This document shows positions 1 through 11,245 of a stretch of DNA of 64,000 nucleotides, piece after piece; position 1 is the stretch's first letter, and each line of letters opens with the position of its first letter. The stretch covers positions 155,474-219,473 of the forward strand of contig JADCRB010000095.1 of assembly GCA_021464245.1 (NCBI GenBank). Reading direction: 5' to 3'. The DNA comes from Carallia brachiata (taxonomy: Eukaryota > Streptophyta > Magnoliopsida > Malpighiales > Rhizophoraceae). Below the pieces are notes generated by a model. The model saw nothing but the letters and a program-made list of their open reading frames with translations. It made no database searches and was not told the DNA's origin. Both the position numbers and the translations under genes were made by a program.

Positions 1-999
1 GATGCAGATGGATAAGATATTATTCATTGAAGAATACCATGGCGGTGCTCATCTCATTCTAGGAAACTGAACTTTCTATTATTACTACACAGAATTGAGT
101 ACTTAGTTGATGTGGTAATGATCTATTGGTTTTGTAAGTTTGGAAACTTATGATGGTACCTGTGTGTTATATGTGTCTTGCATTCTGCCACACAAAGTGA
201 TTCTTAACTAAAAAATGCATCCATGAATCTCATGCCATTTTTCTGCAAAGTGCAACTGGCAGCACCTTTTTTGTTCTGTGTTTTTTCTAGTGTTTATTCA
301 TTCTTCTTGCCTAAAGGAAAATTCCTACTAAAGGTGAGAATCCTGTCAAGGAAGTTTGCTTGATAGATTAGAGATAGCTGTGGGACTTGCCAGACATTAG
401 AAAGTCAATTGATCAAATCTTTAGGATAAAAGTAAAAACAGGTGTGTGTGTGTGTGTGTGCGAGCATTAATGAATGAATCATAAAATTGTGACAATTGCA
501 TTGCCCAAGTTTGTCCGAAACTATTGTTCAAAGATACATTTGTTGTAGTCTTTAGATCTTGGATTATCCGAGATCATCATGCAATACCTTTGTTTGGATA
601 CAGGCTATTGTGTTGTAGTTCATATTACCCCCACAAAACACAAACCAGTCATTCATAGAGGTCATTATTTAGGGCCTTCCAGACGTTAGGCAAAGTTCGA
701 AATTGACATGGGGACATTTGATATTGCTCAAAGATTTGGCTTAGAAGTCACCCTTGGGCATGCGCATAAGCTAGATTTTTTTTGAGCTTAGAGTCTATTC
801 GTCTAAGCCTTCACTCTCTGATTTTATGGATAAAGAACGCCATTTTCTGCCTGACAGTTTGACGTGAGATTCTGAAGTGTCTTAGAGAAAAAGAAAACGT
901 GTTCTTGAGTCAATGGCTCTTTATATTTCAAATTACTTCAAATATAAACAAATGTATCTTTACAACGAGAAAGTGGATTTTGATTTAAAAAATTTGCAG
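1..999 (+). other. Last intron (3' part) of the anthranilate synthase beta gene
   Basis: Non-coding sequence that ends in a good acceptor (T/A-rich tract then TTTGCAG at 993-999) directly before the recognisable exon. No other exon of the family is visible: I looked for the usual preceding residues (basic -HKKYKH- type stretch) in all + frames and did not find them. The intron is therefore at least 999 bp, or the preceding exon lies outside the window. A (TG)n microsatellite sits at about 441-461. Confidence 0.6.
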
Positions 1000-1104
1000 G
1001 GGGTACAGTTCCATCCGGAGAGCATCATAACAACTGAAGGCAAGACGATCGTTGGCAATTTCATCAAACTGATAGAGAGAAAGGAGGCAGAATCTCAGAA
1101 CTAG
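1000..1104 (+). CDS. ASB: Anthranilate synthase beta subunit (glutamine amidotransferase), terminal exon
   Basis: Terminal exon of 34 codons plus TAG, opening on a codon boundary after the acceptor at 998-999. It contains GVQFHPESIITTEGK, the C-terminal signature of class I (triad) amidotransferases of the TrpG type. The His and Glu of FHPES are two of the three catalytic-triad residues; the Cys lies in an upstream exon outside the window. The TTEGK..V.NFI continuation fits TrpG/ASB better than GMP synthase or the carbamoyl-phosphate synthase small subunit. The mature enzyme supplies ammonia from glutamine to the alpha subunit for chorismate-to-anthranilate conversion, the first step of tryptophan synthesis, in the plastid (family knowledge). 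Only this exon is seen, so completeness and paralogue identity cannot be judged. Confidence 0.85.
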   Translation, partial: GVQFHPESIITTEGKTIVGNFIKLIERKEAESQN

Positions 1105-2010
1105 GAACATATCATGTGGATGGCCTTAGGAAGTTGCTTTGTAGAAACTTCTTGTCTTCAAGTTTGCAGTGTACTCTTTTCTTTCTTTGCAGTGGCTTTC
1201 TATAAGAGGAAAAGGAAAACTGTCCCGAAAGCCCCTGCTAGTCAGGTTTAAGTTTCTCTTTTTAAACTTTCAGTTGCCTTGTGGTCCAAAGAGACTTAGC
1301 ATTGAACAGTTCTAATATTTTAACTTTGGGAAGTGATCAGGGAAGTGACCCGGGAATGATAGGTACAGGGCTATGACTTGCAGGACAAAGTAAACACTAT
1401 AAAGTGTTGGGTTACGTCCTAGCGTCAGCACTCTGATATTTAAAACCAATATAGGTTGAGATGCAGGCTGAACGAGATGCTATGATAGGTATTTATAGTG
1501 CTTTTGGCATGTCCTCATTAGTTTTCATGAGAGTGGTGGAGGTAAGAGAGCACGGCAAGGCCCCTTGGAGCGTAATGCCAATTTGTCCTCTTGTCAGGTC
1601 CGAACCTTGTGTTGTTGTTGTAGTAGTAGTGGAGGGTGTTTCCGCTAAAACGGCGGAGTGCCGTTCTACAAAAAATGAAGATCAAGGGGCGTAGGCAACT
1701 GGCACGAGCGTATTTCCCAGATATACATGTCCGTCGTACTTGGGGAGGTTTTCCGGTGGATGCGGGAATGGAAGAGCACCCAAGGCAGTTAGTAAATCAA
1801 GAGTCGGCCCTTGGGCTCACCAGCTCTCAGTTTAACGGTGGTCTCACCAAGTTCTGTTCCCGGACAAGGTGAATGGGCCCTAAGATAGCCGGCTCCCAGC
1901 TTGGAGGGAGTCCCCGGGCCTCTGCCGAGCTCGCCGAAGGTCTATGGTGGTGTTATTCTTATTGGGAAGAAAGTGTTGCAATCTGTGGCTCGGGGTTTAG
2001 TCATTTTAAG
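1105..2010. other. ASB 3' flank and unclassified GC-richer segment
   Basis: The first 200-300 bases are probably the ASB 3' UTR; no clear AATAAA was found. About 1405-1930 is clearly richer in G+C than its surroundings and contains a (GTT/AGT)n run at 1612-1632. It has only short frames (maximum 78 codons) in overlapping phases and no motif I recognise. TGTTGGG at 1405 resembles a plant LTR start and TATTTATAG occurs near 1490, but I found no partner end or target duplication, so an LTR call is not supported. Confidence 0.35.
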
Positions 2011-2538
2011 TGAGGGTGTTTACGGTTCGGTTAACTGAATTGAATCATTATAATTGTTTCTGAACTGAAATTTTTGGTTATGTAAAATTAAAAACTATTT
2101 ACGAACTGAAATTTCGGTTAACTGAAATTCAGTTAACTGAAAGTTCGGTTCAGTTTCGGTTAACTGTTCGGTTAACTGAATTTAATAATCAAAAAGTTTT
2201 AAATTATAATCTAAATGTAAACAAATATTTTTTATATATTTTTTAAAAAAAAATATAACTATTATTATATATAAAAAATAAATAAATAATTATCTACGAT
2301 GTAATAATATTTTATTAACATTTATTTATTTATTAATAGTTATTGTATTAGTAATATTTTTTTATTATTAAAAAAATTATATGTGTGTATATAATAGCAT
2401 TATAATTCGGTTTCGGTTAACTACAATTTTTAAATATTAAAAACTGAAACTGAATTAAAAATTTTAATTTTTTTTTAGTTAATTAATTAAAAAATCAGTT
2501 CGATTAACTGAAATTTTTGATTTTTTTAAACACCCATA
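2011..2538. mobile_element. hAT-like non-autonomous DNA transposon (MITE)
   Basis: A 528-bp element flanked by a perfect 8-bp direct repeat ATTTTAAG at 2003-2010 and 2539-2546. The left end is TGAGGGTGTTTA and the right end is TAAACACCCATA, giving imperfect terminal inverted repeats with a 9-bp perfect core (GGGTGTTTA). An 8-bp duplication plus GGGTGT-type ends is the hAT pattern. The interior is made of many copies of the palindromic motif TTCGGTTAACTGAA in both orientations, around an AT-rich centre. There is no coding capacity. Confidence 0.8.
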
Positions 2539-5500
2539 ATTTTAAGGAATGAAGCTTCAGAAAAGTGCTTATTCTGACAAACGAATTGAACGAGATGAAT
2601 TTTTGTGCATAGTTTGCATTGAGATGCAATTGTGCTTTGAATGCAATCTTGAGGATCTGCACACTCCTGACTAGATAGATAATTGCGTGCCCTTACTATG
2701 ATTGAAAATTATGTGGTCTGAAATAAATAAGAACAGAGTCTTTGAAGGGAGAAGTTTTAATGGTTGAAATTTAGACTTTTATTTTATATATTTTAATTTT
2801 TAATTTTAATAAAAGGTGTGATTAATGATAAGGAAAGAATTATTTATGTTGTGTAGTTTATAACTTAATGAATTTTTAAATAGACAAAAAAAAAAAAAAA
2901 ATTTTTCTGATGGTTGCATTTATATGTAATCTAATAATGCATCAAATGAATACAAATGTGCATCCCAAAATCATGATCTTAGTACATAAAATTTTCATTG
3001 GTACACATCCATGCAATAATTTGCCGGACTACATATTTTTCATTATCGGCCTGACCACTGGGTCCAAGTCTAATGTTTCGCGAGTTGTAGGAAATCTGTG
3101 GAAAAATTAAGTTCTGTTTGGATTTGAAAAGTTTGTGAAAGAAAATTGTGAGGAAAAAACATGAAGAGAAAGAAAGTTGTTTGCATAGATTAAAAAATAA
3201 GTGAGAAAGAAAACTAGTAAAAAGTATAATTTCTTTTATTTAAATGTGGTGAGAAAATAAAGAAAATAAAATTGATTATAAAATGTCATTTATGTCTCAA
3301 ATAATGTATTACTTTTTTTTTTTAACATAATACTCAATTGTGAAACAAAATTATAAACTTTTTATTTTACTCCACTAAAGATATTATTTGTAAAATTACT
3401 AAACAAATTAAAATATAATCATATGAAAGAGCTCAAAACAAAGAGAAGATATTGGTGTTAATAGATAATGTTTCAATGCAATTGTTACGTTTAATAACCT
3501 CTATTTGGATTGTGTGAAAAAGAAAAGAAAGAAAATGATGAGAAAGAAAATACTACAAAAAGTACATTTTATCTTATTTAATTTATACAAAAAAAAAAGA
3601 AAATAGTGTGAAAATTTTTTTTTTGGATATGTGTTTTTTAATTTCACCAATTTGGTGACAAAACAGAATTTTTAGAATTTTTATCAAATTATTATATCGC
3701 CCTTGATTGCAAGGCCAACGTCGGATGTGCTGAGCCGTGACAAAACATGGACAGCACCAGTGATGGCCATGTATCTACAACAATTCACAAGAAGAATGGC
3801 TTGTGTTTATCCCAAAACAAAGTTTACTCTTTTTTTTATTATTATTATCATATTTTACAAACGAAAATAGACAAAGTTTACATACCGAGAACTATTTTAA
3901 AAAAGAAAGAGTAAATTTCAAGTATGAAAGTAATTGTAATTAAAGGCGCCAATTTTTGACTCAATTCAAAGAGCAATTTCAAACCTAACCAAAAAATACG
4001 ATCTGAATTTAATCCACAATGCACTAACTTGAAAATAACTTGAACTCGAATTACTTAAAAAAATTCTGGGTCGGGTTGGGTCAGGAGTGACTCAATCGGT
4101 CACTTGTTTTTCTCTTAAGAAAACAAACAAAAAACTAAAATAAAATATTATAACATTTAAATCTTAGGTTTTTTGTTACAAAAAAAATTATTTTACTTTT
4201 TTACTATAAATCTTAACCACAGATTCTTTTCAAAATATTTTTAAATTTTATGAATTTTTAAAATTTATTTTGAGTTTTTAGAAATTTTTTTAAAAAAACC
4301 TTCTTAAATTATTTTTTGATTTTGTTTTTTTTTTTATTTTTAAAAGTTTTGTACAATTTTTTTGAACATTTTAAATTTTCAAAATTTTTTATGAAAATGC
4401 CAAATCATCGAAAATGATAATGCGACCAAACTGTGGGTCAACCCAAATTTGACACAAATCCAAACGACCCAAATTTGAAATAATCCAAAAATTATGTGAC
4501 CTCAAAATAATCCATTTCAAAATAACTTGAACACGAGATGACCCAATTCAAATACAAAATTAGAGCTATGTAAAATTTATAATTTTTTATGTAAATTACA
4601 AATATTTATAATATTTATAATATTTCACGTAAATTACAAAAATTAAGCTACACGTAAATTGCAAATTAGAGTTAAGTAAAATAAGCTAAATTTGAATAAA
4701 AGGGGTTGGTATCAGTTACTGCAAATTATCAATCTTGATGTTATTCAATATTATAATAATCTTCCTATAATACTAATTTAAGCAAAATATTACATATTTA
4801 AAATTTTAATAAAATATTCTATTTTTGATATAGAAAACTTCTTATTTCAGTAACTGCTCAAGTTAAGTTTTTGCTAAATTATATCTTTTCTACAAAAACT
4901 ATTCAACAAGAAATTTAAAATTATTTCGACAAATATCTTAAATAATTATTGAACTTACAAATACAACGAATACACTTATATTTTCAAAAGTAAAAAATTG
5001 AATGAAATGAAAATTTTAAATCTACTATAGAAACTGATAGTGGCTTTTTTTATAATAATGAGGTAGTAGAATTATTATACTATTATTATTAATCTTGTGA
5101 CTGATGAATGAAAAAAGATAATTAATCTCAATAAAATTCACTAAAATGTTAAAAAAAAGAGTAATAATAAATGAAAGTGGGAACCGGCTGCTTCAGAAGC
5201 AACCGGTTCCGACCCTTTAGTTTTACCTTTTCTTCTAAAGCAAAATATAGTAACTGGCTGTCCCATTAAAGCTCATGGGTGAATAATTTTAGGAAAGTCA
5301 AAATAGAAAATTTTCATATTTTAACATCATGAAGATAATTTCTCAAAAAAAAAAAAACATCATGAAGATAATTAGTGGCCCATAATTGTATGTATAATTT
5401 TTTTCTTGTATTTTTTTGAAGAATTAATGTATTAATATATAATTACTAAAAGTGTTTTTGACAAATATAACACAATTTTCAATTTTTTAAGTCGTGTTAT

Positions 5501-6580
5501 AGAATGTTGACGACTAGGATCTGAGATTAGGCCGAAGGGCTTAAATAGACTAACACTTAATTTTATTTTTTTTTAATTTACTGCTCATTAAGAATGATAG
5601 GAAAATGGAAAAAGAAAAACAAAAAAAAATAAAAAAGTTCCCATCCTGATTTAAATCAAAGAAAAGGTCCATTATTCTATGACTTGCAAAGGTAAAACAA
5701 TACAAGAAAAAAGAACTAGATAAACAGTGATCAGTGATGAGTTCGGAGCTCCTTAAAAAAAAAAAACAGAGAGATAAACAATGATGAGGACAAAATTCTG
5801 TTTACTAGTCAATGAAAAGTAATATCTTCACTTATCCAACGGTATAAACCGTTGAAAAATAAGAATGCCAAGTTGTCTCTTCACCTTGCTCTTTTTATTT
5901 TCATTTTCGTTTCTATTTTTTGGGAAAAGCTTTGAAGGAATATGATATAATTTATAAAAATAAAAATTATGTGGGCAAAGACTTTAGCAAGGTGGAAGAA
6001 AATATTGATTGGTGATAAAAAAATGAGTTAAGGTGATTTAATTAATTATTTTCTGAATAAAGCAGCAGAATTGTTAAACCTTCCTTCTAAAACTGAGAAA
6101 ATTGAGTTTGGTGGGCTTTGAAAAAAGTTGCTGTTTGTTTTTCTCTACTTCACCTGCCAATAAAACACAATATATCCAAACACAATGTTGATGCTAATAC
6201 CCCAACCGAGATGGAAGCCAGAGTAGTGCTCACTTTTTGTTTTTTTTTTTTTAACTGAATCGAATTCATTGCATTAATGTTCAATAAAAACATATATAAG
6301 TTTGACGCATAATGGTCAGGAGAACTTACTTGGAGCAGGAAAGCGAATCGACACTATTGGCCTACACATAAAATGGTGAGAATGACCATTATCAAACCGG
6401 GCATAAAACTTGAAATCAACCAAACTACGATTAAAATCAATTAACGTCAAAATATTTAACTAATCTAGTCTAACTGAAAAAAAATTGTAAAATACAGCAG
6501 ATACCGCCGACAGCTGACCGGCGGAGGTGATGGGTCACTACCGCCGGCTAGCAAAACTAGGATTATTTTACATAATCAAG
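2539..6580. other. Intergenic, transposon-relic rich
   Basis: No gene-like frame. About 3110-3650 is a purine-rich relic with GTTTGGATTG..GAAAGAAAA repeats, of the same style as 7150-7590 and 19690-20050. About 3950-4570 has inverted-looking ends rich in GGGTC/GACCC (around 4070-4100 and 4430-4560) around an AT-rich core, like the element at 54840-55425, and is probably a decayed MITE. The rest is AT-rich sequence with poly(A/T) runs. Confidence 0.5.
5180..5210. repeat. 15-bp near-perfect palindrome (hairpin)
   Basis: Arms 5180-5194 (GGAACCGGCTGCTTC) and 5196-5210 pair over 15 bases with a single C/T difference and a one-base spacer. It stands alone in AT-rich DNA. No family assignment is possible. 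Confidence 0.7.
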
Positions 6581-6585
6581 AGCGT

Positions 6586-6586
<1 letters not shown>

Positions 6587-6623
<37 letters not shown>

Positions 6624-6744
6624 CGATGGGATAAACTCTCCCTCCAAAAATACATCGTGGTGCTCACGGAATTGAAATTCGTGTATTCTCAACGTGCATT
6701 AAGTCTCCTTCCAAAAAACATTCCCCCCCCCCCCCCCCACCCCC
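6587..6744. repeat. (GA)n microsatellite and nearby poly(C) run
   Basis: A perfect GA run occupies 6587-6620. A 16-base C run at 6723-6738 is followed by ACCCCC. Confidence 0.9.
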
Positions 6745-8079
6745 AAAAAACAAAAAATATCATCTTTCAAAAACAACATAAACCCTACAACAAGCGCACA
6801 GATAATTTTGATTTATTAAAAGGCACTTTAGGCTCCGTTAGATCCTGAGCAATATGATGAAAAAATTATATAATTTTTTATAAATCTCACGGCTTACCTA
6901 GAAAATTAGTATCTAAAACTTTTTAAATAAAACTTTTAAGTTCAAACAACTGTAAATATCTCTTTATAGATTTTAACAAATGATATTTTAAAGATAGTAA
7001 TTACGTAAACGCACAATTTACAGTATATGAAAGATAAATAGTTAATTTAACAATTTATCTATTTTTTAAAAAAATTTAATATATTTTATATAATTAACGG
7101 TTCAAATTTCACGTGTCAATTTTGTATATATGTTTTGTCACATTTTAGATGTTTTTTCTTTCAAAAAAAGAAAAAAAATAATGAGACTTTACTGTTCAAA
7201 AGAGACTTTACTGTGTGTTAAGAGTGGGAGGAAGGGTGAGGAAAGGAGGGGAAAGAGAAAGAAAGTGAATAGAAAATAAAATTATTTAGAATACTAGAAA
7301 AAATTAAGAGAAATGAAATATGATAAAAAAAAAATGAATAGTAATTTATGAAAAAAAAAGTGATAAAGAAAATAAAATTAATTGAAAATTGTGTAAAAAG
7401 TTAAAAGAAAAGAAATATAGTGAAAGAAAAGGTGAATAATAATTTATGAGAGAGAAAATGACGAAAAAAATAAAATTATTTAAAATTATGTCAAAAATTA
7501 AGAAAAAAAATAGTAAAAAAAAAGTAAATAATCATCATTACAATTTTCTTTTTTTTTCCTCTTTTTCCTTGCGAAACAAACAAACCCTTAATGCTCACGA
7601 GATCCGGAATCGGCGTAATGATTCAAAGAGTTAACCAAAGTCCAACATTCTGCCGTTCGCCGCACAGAGTTGCCTCCCCACTTGTCACATCTAGCCAACA
7701 TTGGATACCAACTAACCCATTGACAAAAGAGTTTGACAAAATGTCCTCCAAAGATGACGAGTTCCTTTTTTTGTAACAGCATTTTACGCCAAAATTAAAA
7801 CAGAAACAGAAAAGCTACCCGCAAAGAAAAATACAAGTAAAAGACGGGACCCCACAAGGAGGCCCCCCTTCTGGACCTTCCCAGCATAGTCAGGGCATGC
7901 CGAATTTCTTTCTGGTGCTAAGCCAATATAAAACAAAATCAGAAGGGGATAGAAGAAGACAAGCCATGCTTGATGGCATGCATTTCAGGTCAAAAATAAA
8001 TAATAATAATAATAACACAAAAGCAAGCCCATACCAGACACATTCACAGTAACTAACCTACCAGCATATGCTAGTATTA
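6745..8079. other. Intergenic between a MITE-rich block and the XTH 3' end
   Basis: About 7150-7590 is a purine-rich AAG/GAAA relic. About 7590-7790 has normal base composition and frames of about 60 codons on both strands, with no recognisable motif. No gene is supported. Confidence 0.4.
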
Positions 8080-8421
8080 TGTTTATTGAACCCATAAGGG
8101 TGTGTTAGACAACAAAAAAGGTAAGTAAAGAGAACCATCACCAAATTTCAATAGGTAGAAGTCATGAGACAACAATGATAAAATGGGCAAACTCAGCTGG
8201 AGAACTAATGGTGTGTGAACTATACACATAACCCCCATTAAGCATTCCATTCCATTCCTCAATAAGATTTCTATTGCCCTTCCTCTCCCCCCTCTATTCA
8301 CAAGAAAAAGAACTGACCCCAAAAACTAAATCAGACCATATAATGCAATAATAACATGATAATGACATAACAACCCCTCCTCCATCATCATATGATATAA
8401 GAGAAAATACTTCCATCTTTC
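8080..8421 (-). other. Probable 3' UTR of the XTH gene
   Basis: Sequence directly after the XTH stop on the minus strand. A TTTATT at 8079-8084 (+) gives AATAAA-like sequence on the minus strand about 340 bases past the stop, a plausible polyadenylation signal. Small frames here carry no motif. Confidence 0.4.
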
Positions 8422-10936
8422 TCAAATTGAGCTGGCCACCACATGGCTTGAATGGCTCCTGTGGTGACGGTTGCGGCGTCGGCTTCCTCCAAATGTGACG
8501 GGATCAAAGGATTTGAGTCGTTCGGCTTCTTTAGGAACAAGCACGCACTCCGACGGAGCAAACTTGTATCGGGCCCGATCGTAGCAATAGGAATATGTCA
8601 TGTACTTTCTCCTAAAACCCTCCATCTTAATTCTTTGTACGGATGTGATACCGGTGGGAATTCCCTGAAAACCCTGTGTGTTCTCACACTTTGAATACTT
8701 TTCGATTGGATCAACAGCACAGCCATGCAGCACAAAATCGGATATTTCCGCAACATAAGGTGCATATTTGTAATTCACTCTATATTTGCCTCCATTGGTG
8801 GCCCAGTCAGACCCATCCCATATTGTCGCATACAAAGACATTGGCTTAGAAGGAAAATCACCTCCCATAGATACTGTTCTTCTAATCTCTCTGATAGGAA
8901 CATTGTCCACATAAAATCTACCAAGCAAAGCAAATAAGGACCCTAAAATTAGAATGATGAATACAATACCAAATGTAATCAACTCACATAATATTATATT
9001 ACATTACTCCTAAAGCCTTTTTTTTTTTAATCTTTTATTCTTAATTAAACTCAAACAATACCAGACAAGAACCGCCACTCCATAGTAAACAATAAAATGG
9101 AAGAAGAAATGAAAACGCATACAATTTTGAACACGAACAAACAAAATTGTATATTGGTTTGGTGGCCCTTCACCTCAGAAGTTAACTCAAATAATTAAAT
9201 AAAGGGTGAGAGCAACAAAAGATTCTGGAAATAGAACACATATCTCCTCTACTTTTTCCCACTTAACAAACAAAGCAATAGCCTAATTTTGGCAATTCAG
9301 AAACATGAAAACTAGTTTTGATAAATCAGGGGCATCTAATTATAGGAAACAGAACAGAGAAACATCTGTGCCATTGGCCCTGTAAGGATGACCCCTGCCC
9401 TGCTCTAGTCTACCCCACATTAGATGCATCGACATCAAACCCCCTTAAACCGGTAAATATTATACTTGAGATTATGAGGTCATTAATGACAAAAATGGTA
9501 GCACAGACCATCATACCCTGCTGCTGTCGTAACAAATACCATCACCATCATCATTATCATCATCAACAACTACACTAACATCAACACCAGACATACACCT
9601 ACAACTGGTATAGATATAGACACAGTTTTGAGTGAGAAAAGGATGGTAAAGTGGGTTTTGCTTACATGATCTGGGAATCGGTCCAGAGAATGCTGTACTG
9701 ATGGAAATCATCAGATGGATCAAACCAGAGGCTATATCTTTCTTCTCTGCCAATACTGGTACTGCCATTGCCATAGATATTTGTCTGTATCCTCCAATCT
9801 TTGCCTCTTATGTTTCCCAAGAACTCAAAGTCAATTTCATCGTGGTTTTTTTGGAACATGTCGCCATTCGACATCTGTCAACAGAATAAATTAATAGAAA
9901 TTGATTTCTAACGGAATAATCAAGGAGAAATCTTTGTGGAATTGCCTGCTTATGTCACGTTTGGCCATGACGAATTGCACAATGGCCTAAAAAAGGCCAG
10001 CTTTTTGTGAAAAATCCATGGAATTTGTTTATCTTAAAAATTAAAAAAAAAAAAAAGGCAACCACAGGATGTCCAAGGGAGCTAAAACAAGAAAAACTCG
10101 GGAAAAAGTCATCTGCCTGCCACAATTTGATCATAAATCCTTTGCTTTGAATAAGAACAAATGTTAAAATTTTTTAAAGAAAAAAAAAAGACTGTCCCAT
10201 TGCTGTGGGTTGCTAAGTTACAGGTCGCAACAGAGTTCCTTACACCAACACTCTGCCGTTCAACATTAGAAAAGAACAAACCAAAAAAAAGAACAGAAAA
10301 CGAAGTATTAATGGGGTTTTGACTGTTCTAATTTCCAATATCACCATTAAAAAAAAAAAAGAAGATAATCAAGGAGAAATTAATCTGGGTCTGATTAGTT
10401 CAATTATCAGAGTAAAAGGAAAAAAAAGGATGATTATTATTACCATAAAACTAATTAGGACTAAGAGAAACTAGATTAAGCTGATTCTTATGTCAATCAG
10501 ATTGTTGAAGAAGATTACTCACATAGAAAGCAACCACAACTCCAGCAGTATAATCAGCAGGCAACTTGATAGAGGCACTGAAATACCCATGTAAATACAG
10601 GTCATGAGAAACAAATCCAGACCCTGTAAAACAAAATCTCAATCAGAAACCCACACCACAGAACAGTCACAAACACACACACACACACAAAGACAGAAGA
10701 GTCCCCAAAACTAGAAATCACCAAAGCTACAACAGAGAAACAGGACCTGTCCTTTCATCAAGAGACAGATGGACTTTCTTGCCATCTTTGTGGATAACCA
10801 GATTATCATCCCCAAAAAGATGTGAGTATCCTTCTTCAAAGGATATAATTGGCAATTTTGCTTCAGACCCAGAAACGGTAACAGCAAGTAGAGACAAAAT
10901 TAAGAGAAAACATGAACCCAGAAATGAGAACAACAT
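8422..10936 (-). CDS. XTH: Xyloglucan endotransglucosylase/hydrolase, XTH27/28-like (GH16), four exons
   Basis: Secreted cell-wall enzyme that cuts and re-joins xyloglucan (family knowledge). Exons on the minus strand are 10936-10747, 10623-10523, 9874-9666 and 8917-8422, with GT..AG introns. They sum to 996 nt, i.e. 331 residues plus stop, the usual length for this subgroup. Residues 1 to about 24 form a hydrophobic signal peptide (MLFSFLGSCFLLILSLLAVT). The catalytic motif HDEIDFEFLG is at 108-117, with E110 as expected nucleophile and E114 as acid/base. The N-glycosylation site typical of the family, NGS, is at 133. DNVPIREI starts near 171, MSLYATIWDGSDWAT follows, and the Cys-containing XET C-terminal domain runs to about 300. 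It ends in a basic Arg/His-rich tail, as in group III-B members. The start ATG (10936-10934) is the first in frame with the signal peptide. The gene looks intact. Confidence 0.95.
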
Positions 10937-11245
10937 TTTTTTTTCTCTTTCTCCTTTTTTATGTCAAATGGGTGTGATATAAAAAAAAAAGATGAAATTT
11001 TTTTTCTTTCTTTTGAGTCTCTTTGATTGAATTCTATGTTAAAGGTGTGTTCTTTGATGAACAAGTCTTTGTGTTTTGTACAAGAAATCACAATTCAAAT
11101 TTTATAAGGATAAAAGAGAGAGAAGAACAAAAAGTGCTCGGGAAGGAGAAAGAATTCTAGAGAGAGAGAGGAAACAGTAGAAGAGAAGGGTAGTGAGCAG
11201 TGAGAGAAGATGGAAAACGGTGAGGTCCTTTTATCGGGGGCGAAG
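10937..11245 (-). promoter_or_regulatory. XTH 5' leader and core promoter
   Basis: On the minus strand a TATA-like GATAAAAGG lies at about 11228-11236. After it comes a strongly CT-rich leader (11100-11215, GA-rich on +) and an AT-rich stretch before the ATG. This gives a leader of roughly 250-270 nt, typical of plant genes. The transcription start is inferred. Confidence 0.45.

Noticed and set aside
1405..1980. Solo LTR
   Set aside because: TGTTGGG start and TATTTATAG are suggestive, but no CA end with a matching target duplication was found.
8452..8937. Plus-strand frames (80 and 70 codons) over the XTH last exon
   Set aside because: Antisense shadows of the XTH coding exon.
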